From Kaistia granuli DSM 23481 (lineage in GTDB: Bacteria; Pseudomonadota; Alphaproteobacteria; Rhizobiales; Kaistiaceae), in NCBI RefSeq assembly GCF_000380505.1, contig NZ_AQYH01000005.1:248001-312000 (forward strand): a DNA stretch of 64,000 bases, given 5' to 3'. The position numbers and the translations under genes are program-made. Shown here piece after piece: positions 61,542 to 64,000 of this stretch. How positions within the stretch are numbered: position 1 is the stretch's first letter; every line of letters begins with the position of its first letter. The notes below the pieces were generated by a model, which saw only the letters and a program-made list of their open reading frames with translations, made no database searches and was not told the DNA's origin.

Positions 61542-62522
61542 CTATAGATCATCCAGAGAGATGACATTTGGCGCGATCGACAGGCTCCCCAGCATCTGCC
61601 TAACTACATCAACAACCGACCCTGGTACGATTATCCTTCGCACCAGCTCGATCAACGGTATCCCGCCAAGGCCTGGAAGAGCGAGTGTCGCATCGAGCAT
61701 GTCGACCTCGCCGAGGCCCGACTCAATCTTCCTTCCGAAAAAATCGCTGTCGATTTCGAGTAGTTTGTCTCTCTCTTCTTGCCTAAGCGGGCGGGTAACT
61801 TCATTTCCGTCAATCACAAATGAGCTGGCGATCCGCCATTCGCGCTGCTTGTAGTAATCAAGTAAAATCTCATGCTTTAAGTTGTCCGCGGGATAAAACA
61901 TGCCTAAGATGGATTCTAGAACATTATTTAAGTCTTGTAGTGGCGTGATACCAAATTTAACCGCATCGATAAAATTTGACGCCTCGCGACTATGGATTGT
62001 GTAGTGCCCCTTCAGCTCTGGGTTGTCATTGAAAGATAGGTTTATACTTATATTATCTGCGACGGGTGTATCTCCGTTCAATGCGCTGTCGATGACGGCC
62101 AGCCTGTTAACTAGCGCCTTAGCATCCATTATCCCGGCTAGGAGTGCGACACCTATGGCGTTTCCGTTGTGCCTCTCTATTGGCTGAGGTAGATAAAAAA
62201 CAGGAACTGCACCCAATCTGCGTGCATCTATGGCACTAAATTCAAGCGAGAATTGACCAAATAATCCAGAGTGATTCTCTAGATTGGATGGATGCAATTC
62301 TGTGAAGCAAATTCGCTTCTGCAGAATTGGGAATGGACGATCTTGTCCGTTTGACAGGGGCTGGTTCCATACGATGTATTCGGGAACCAGCAGGAGACCA
62401 ATGTCCCTAATGGAAGAAAGGATCGCCAATCCCTTCTCCAACTCATTGAGGCCTGCCGCGCCACGACGTGGAAATGAGTGGTAAAAGAATCTTTCTTCGG
62501 TCACCAAGATCGCTAATTCCAC
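61542..62522 (-). CDS. AT-rich orphan resembling AbiGi (abortive infection) proteins
   Basis: This 326-aa protein is read from GTG at 62522. Base composition is far richer in A/T than in all neighbours, a sign of recent transfer. KRICFTELHPSNLENHSGLFG followed by QFSLEFSAIDARRLGAVPVFYL resembles the cFTE...HS..fG.fgieF...PVlY core of AbiGi-family proteins. Further on, ILLDYYKQREWRI resembles their conserved (E/Q)REWR segment. AbiGi is the antitoxin of a two-gene phage-defence system; no AbiGii-like partner is seen next to it. The C-terminal 60 or so residues are hydrophobic in part (LPGLGGIPLIELVRRIIVPG). Assignment is tentative; function otherwise unknown. Confidence 0.6.
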   Translation of the reverse strand: MELAILVTEERFFYHSFPRRGAAGLNELEKGLAILSSIRDIGLLLVPEYIVWNQPLSNGQDRPFPILQKRICFTELHPSNLENHSGLFGQFSLEFSAIDARRLGAVPVFYLPQPIERHNGNAIGVALLAGIMDAKALVNRLAVIDSALNGDTPVADNISINLSFNDNPELKGHYTIHSREASNFIDAVKFGITPLQDLNNVLESILGMFYPADNLKHEILLDYYKQREWRIASSFVIDGNEVTRPLRQEERDKLLEIDSDFFGRKIESGLGEVDMLDATLALPGLGGIPLIELVRRIIVPGSVVDVVRQMLGSLSIAPNVISLDDL

Positions 62523-62541
62523 TTGCTGTCAGGATGTTTCG

Positions 62542-62569
62542 CTTATCTGCCGATAAAGGCATATTGCAA
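62542..62569 (-). promoter_or_regulatory. Candidate promoter of the AT-rich orphan
   Basis: On the minus strand, TTGCAA (62564-62569) and GATAAG (62542-62547) are 16 bases apart and lie just upstream of the GTG at 62522. CCACTTGC (62519-62526) and GCAAGTGG (62566-62573) form an inverted repeat around this promoter and could bring the start codon under the control of a regulator or a hairpin. Confidence 0.3.
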
Positions 62570-62622
62570 GTGGATTTGCAGTGTTGAGCGGAGAAGGCGG
62601 TTCGGCGCATACTACGGCGCCC

Positions 62623-63486
62623 TCACCCCGCGAACCGTTTCGCCCCGAACACGCAGGCGATGACCGCCAGTGTCGTCGCGAACATGGTGGCCGTTACCGG
62701 CTCGCCGAGCAGCCAGGCGGCGAGCGCCAGGCCCATCAGCGGCTGCAGCAATTGCAATTGGCCGACCGCGGCGATGCCGCCCAAGGCCAGGCCGCGATAC
62801 CAGAAGACGAAGCCGATCAGCATGCTGAACAGCGAGACATAGCCGAGGCTGAGCCAGGCCGGCGCCTCGACGGCGGCAAGGCTCGCCGGCCAGGTGAGAA
62901 GCGCGAGCGCCAGCATCACCGGCAGCGACAGCACCAGCGCCCAGGAGATCACCTGCCAGCCGCCGAGCCGGCGCGAAAGCTTCCCGCCCTCGGCATAGCC
63001 GAGGCCGCAGACGAGGACGGCCGCCAGCATCAGGAGATCGCCGGCGGGCGAGGCCGAGAGCCCCTGCGCAAGCGCGAAGCCGGCAACGGCGGCGCTGCCC
63101 AAGAGCGAGAACAGCCAGAAGGCCGGCTTTGGCCGTTCGCCGCCGCGCAGCACGCCGAAGATGGCGGTGGCGAGCGGCAGCAGGCCGATGAAGACGATCG
63201 AATGGGCCGAGGTGACGTGCCGCAGCGCCAGCGCCGTCAGCAGCGGGAAGCCGACGACGACGCCGAGCGAAACGATGGCGAGCGGCACCAGGTCGGCGCG
63301 GGCCGGGCGCTTCTGCTGGAACGCCAGGAGCAGGGCGGCCGCGATCAGGCCGGCGATCGCGGCGCGGGCGACCGTCAGGAAGACGGGATCGAATTGCAGC
63401 ACGGCGAGCCGCGTCGCGGGCAGGGAGCCCGAAAAGATCGCCACCCCGATGAAGCCCGAGATCCAGCCGCTGGTTGCCCTGTCCAT
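62623..63486 (-). CDS. EamA/DMT family transporter
   Basis: A 287-aa ten-helix membrane protein of two EamA repeats. ISGFIGVAIFSGSLPATRLAVLQFDPVF is the first helix pair. YVSLFSMLIGFVFWYRGLALGGIAAVGQLQLLQPLMGLALAAWLLGE is the conserved last part. The ATG at 63486 has GGAG eight bases upstream; the GTG at 63495 is an alternative. It is divergent from a MocR-type regulator, an arrangement common in proteobacteria where the regulator controls the exporter. The cargo is unknown. Confidence 0.87.
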   Translation of the reverse strand: MDRATSGWISGFIGVAIFSGSLPATRLAVLQFDPVFLTVARAAIAGLIAAALLLAFQQKRPARADLVPLAIVSLGVVVGFPLLTALALRHVTSAHSIVFIGLLPLATAIFGVLRGGERPKPAFWLFSLLGSAAVAGFALAQGLSASPAGDLLMLAAVLVCGLGYAEGGKLSRRLGGWQVISWALVLSLPVMLALALLTWPASLAAVEAPAWLSLGYVSLFSMLIGFVFWYRGLALGGIAAVGQLQLLQPLMGLALAAWLLGEPVTATMFATTLAVIACVFGAKRFAG

Positions 63487-63568
63487 ATCCGTCACTCCGT
63501 CACGCTCTGCCCGCTCCGCCGACCGCTCTATCGCGCGCGGGGGCTGTCGCGGCCAGTCACGGAGCGAT

Positions 63569-63586
63569 ACAGTTGGGCCAAACTGT
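63569..63586. promoter_or_regulatory. MocR-type operator between the EamA and MocR genes
   Basis: ACAGTT-GGGCCA-AACTGT is an inverted repeat (six-base half sites, six-base centre) in the 122-base divergent gap, 22 bases before the MocR start. It is the likely binding site for control of both genes. Confidence 0.5.
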
Positions 63587-63608
63587 TATGGTGACAGGAA
63601 CCGAACGG

Positions 63609-64000
63609 ATGGATGACGAAGCGGGAGAGGGCACGCGGACGGCGCGGGTGATGGCGGCGATCCGGCGGCGCGTCGCCCATCGCGGCCTGCCGGCAGGCGC
63701 AAAGCTTCCGTCGATCCGCTCGCTGGCGCGCGAGCTGCAGGTTTCGACTTCGACAGTGGTCGAGGCCTATGAGCGGCTGGTCGCCGAGGGGCTGGTGCGA
63801 TCGCGGCCGGGCTCCGGCTTTTTCGTCGCCAGCCCCGCCGCGCCGCTGGCGCTGTCGGCGATCGGGCCGAAGCTCGACCGCGCCATCGATCCGCTCTGGG
63901 TGTCGCGCCAGTCGCTCGACGCCGGCGATAGCGATCTGAAGCCCGGCTGCGGCTGGCTGCCGCCTGCCTGGCTGCCGGAGGATGTCATGCGGCGGGCGCT
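63609..64000 (+). CDS. MocR/PdxR-type GntR regulator with aminotransferase domain, N-terminal part
   Basis: The gene is cut by the right edge; about 130 codons are visible. The GntR winged helix reads KLPSIRSLARELQVSTSTVV followed by EAYERLVAEGLVRSRPGSGFFV. A linker (LDRAIDPLWVSRQSLD) and the start of the PLP-aminotransferase-like domain (PGCGWLPPAWLPEDVMRRA) follow. MocR proteins sense pyridoxal phosphate or amino compounds. The ATG at 63609 has AGGAA eight bases upstream; ATG at 63588 is in frame but lies next to the operator. It probably controls the divergent EamA gene. Confidence 0.85.
   Translation, partial: MDDEAGEGTRTARVMAAIRRRVAHRGLPAGAKLPSIRSLARELQVSTSTVVEAYERLVAEGLVRSRPGSGFFVASPAAPLALSAIGPKLDRAIDPLWVSRQSLDAGDSDLKPGCGWLPPAWLPEDVMRRA

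Noticed and set aside
1-64000. tRNA or rRNA genes
   Set aside because: The intergenic regions were read for cloverleaf-like stems and conserved TPsiC-arm sequence; none was convincing.

Overview
The window is a G+C-rich stretch of a chromosome from an alphaproteobacterium, very probably of the order Hyphomicrobiales (Rhizobiales). The main evidence is a complete acpXL-fabZXL-fabF2XL-fabF1XL-adh2XL-lpxXL cluster (3552-8922), which makes and attaches the very-long-chain fatty acid of rhizobial lipid A. The redox pair RegB/RegA (ActS/ActR), a HmuQ-type heme monooxygenase beside hmu genes, an MmcB repair protein and fabA-fabB-fabI agree with this. The genus cannot be fixed from the sequence; Kaistia-like genera are only a guess.

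Layout. 1-2450: start of a PHA depolymerase gene, divergent from regB-regA. 2527-8922 (minus): ridA-like, mmcB, and the lipid A fatty-acid operon. 9119-16961 (minus): a transglutaminase / ATP-grasp-alpha-E / transglutaminase-DUF2126 set preceded by an isopenicillin N synthase-like oxygenase. This is the best candidate here for an uncharacterised biosynthetic system. 17048-20582: membrane acyltransferase-like protein, a uronate reductase-like dehydrogenase and a nucleotide-sugar epimerase. 20718-25939: Rrf2 regulator, sulfate importer cysP-T-W-A, sugar isomerase. 25936-29043: two divergent regulator/target pairs (MerR/MFS, MarR/tandem DUF1428). 29133-35151: heme uptake and degradation (hmuQ, hmuR, hemP, hmuTUV). 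35259-40315: FGGY sugar kinase and a ribose-type sugar importer. 40413-43283: DMT exporter, mtnC and mtnA (methionine salvage). 43368-46599: small secreted protein, then fabA, fabB, fabI. 46815-52267: hrpB helicase, DUF2442 protein, VOC/TetR pair, glk and mgsA. 52412-60256: structured leader, BMP-type nucleoside importer, cdd, punA and deoA, forming a nucleoside uptake and salvage operon. 60569-64000: xylose-dehydrogenase-like SDR, an AT-rich orphan resembling AbiGi proteins, and a divergent EamA/MocR pair cut by the right edge.

Two themes stand out. First, a family of GC-rich palindromic repeats lies between genes. It has also entered coding sequence: it forms an in-frame linker inside the sugar ABC ATPase, supplies the C-terminal tail of the DMT exporter, and provides the stop codon of punA. 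Second, several regulator pairs have visible operators. These are a MerR promoter with a 19-bp spacer, a MarR palindrome inside an apparently leaderless promoter, a 25-bp TetR palindrome over its own start codon, a Fur-like 17-bp palindrome in the heme locus, and a MocR-type inverted repeat. The annotation rests on reading motifs by eye; no database search was run.
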